From the NCBI GenBank assembly GCA_030684415.1, contig JAUXNL010000107.1:1-5964 (forward strand): a DNA stretch of 5,964 bases. The letters are read 5' to 3'. This DNA is from Moraxellaceae bacterium. GTDB lineage: Bacteria; Pseudomonadota; Gammaproteobacteria; Pseudomonadales; Moraxellaceae. Below, piece by piece: positions 5,855 through 5,964 of this stretch. A program made the translations under genes and the position numbers. A model generated the notes under the pieces. That model was not told the origin of the DNA. It searched no databases and saw nothing but the letters and a program-made list of their open reading frames with translations. Every line of letters starts with the position of its first letter. The first letter of the stretch is position 1.

Positions 5855-5930
5855 GCTTGCGATGTCTTTTGCCTGCGCCGTGAGCCGTTGCCACTGTGCT
5901 GCTTGAAATCAGTCGGCGGCATCTTGGCCC

Positions 5931-5962
5931 GGAAGGAAGCTGGCAGTTGCCTTTCGGTTTTT
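5931..5962 (+). terminator. Possible weak intrinsic terminator after the permease gene
   Basis: Arms 5931-5940 and 5946-5955 can form a ten-position stem with one A-G mismatch and two G-U wobbles around a TGGCA loop, followed by GG and five T bases. It is imperfect but is the only terminator-like structure in the 110 bases after the permease stop codon. Confidence 0.4.
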
Positions 5963-5964
5963 AG

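Noticed and set aside
5868..5909. Tiny cysteine-containing frame MSFACAVSRCHCAA after the permease gene
   Set aside because: Only 14 codons, no ribosome binding site, and it is the tail of an out-of-frame shadow of the permease gene.

Overview
The window is GC-rich, densely coding DNA with all five recognisable genes on the + strand. Four gaps are short (about 85-195 bases), and some carry intrinsic terminators or AT-rich leaders. The CysB-type regulator, the periplasmic sulfate/thiosulfate-binding protein and general protein similarity point to a proteobacterium. A betaproteobacterium is my best guess, with low confidence on rank. Every gene concerns inorganic sulfur uptake or sulfur transfer.

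Layout: (1) 1-1215, a SufS-like (group II) cysteine desulfurase whose reading frame is still open at the left edge, followed by a strong intrinsic terminator (1245-1281). (2) An AT-rich leader, then 1381-2382, a secreted sulfate/thiosulfate-binding protein with CysP-like pocket motifs, followed by a second strong terminator (2416-2452). (3) 2578-3510, a CysB/Cbl-type LysR regulator with the sulfur-ligand residues conserved. (4) Another AT-rich leader, then 3683-4603, an exported tandem-domain rhodanese with one cysteine, in a CRIGERSS active loop. (5) A hairpin with a T-rich tail (4627-4668), then 4688-5854, a YeeE/YedE (TsuA-type) membrane protein, the family of thiosulfate transporters. The last 110 bases hold only a possible weak terminator.

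Working model (inference): the binding protein and the TsuA-like permease offer two routes for thiosulfate or sulfate uptake, the rhodanese handles sulfane sulfur in the periplasm, the CysB-like protein senses sulfur status, and the desulfurase mobilises cysteine sulfur in the cytoplasm. The desulfurase resembles those I remember as cargo of family 2A encapsulin nanocompartments. Since its N-terminus lies outside the window, an encapsulin-linked sulfur locus just upstream is the most exciting testable possibility. I saw no RNA genes, CRISPR arrays, insertion sequences or attachment sites.
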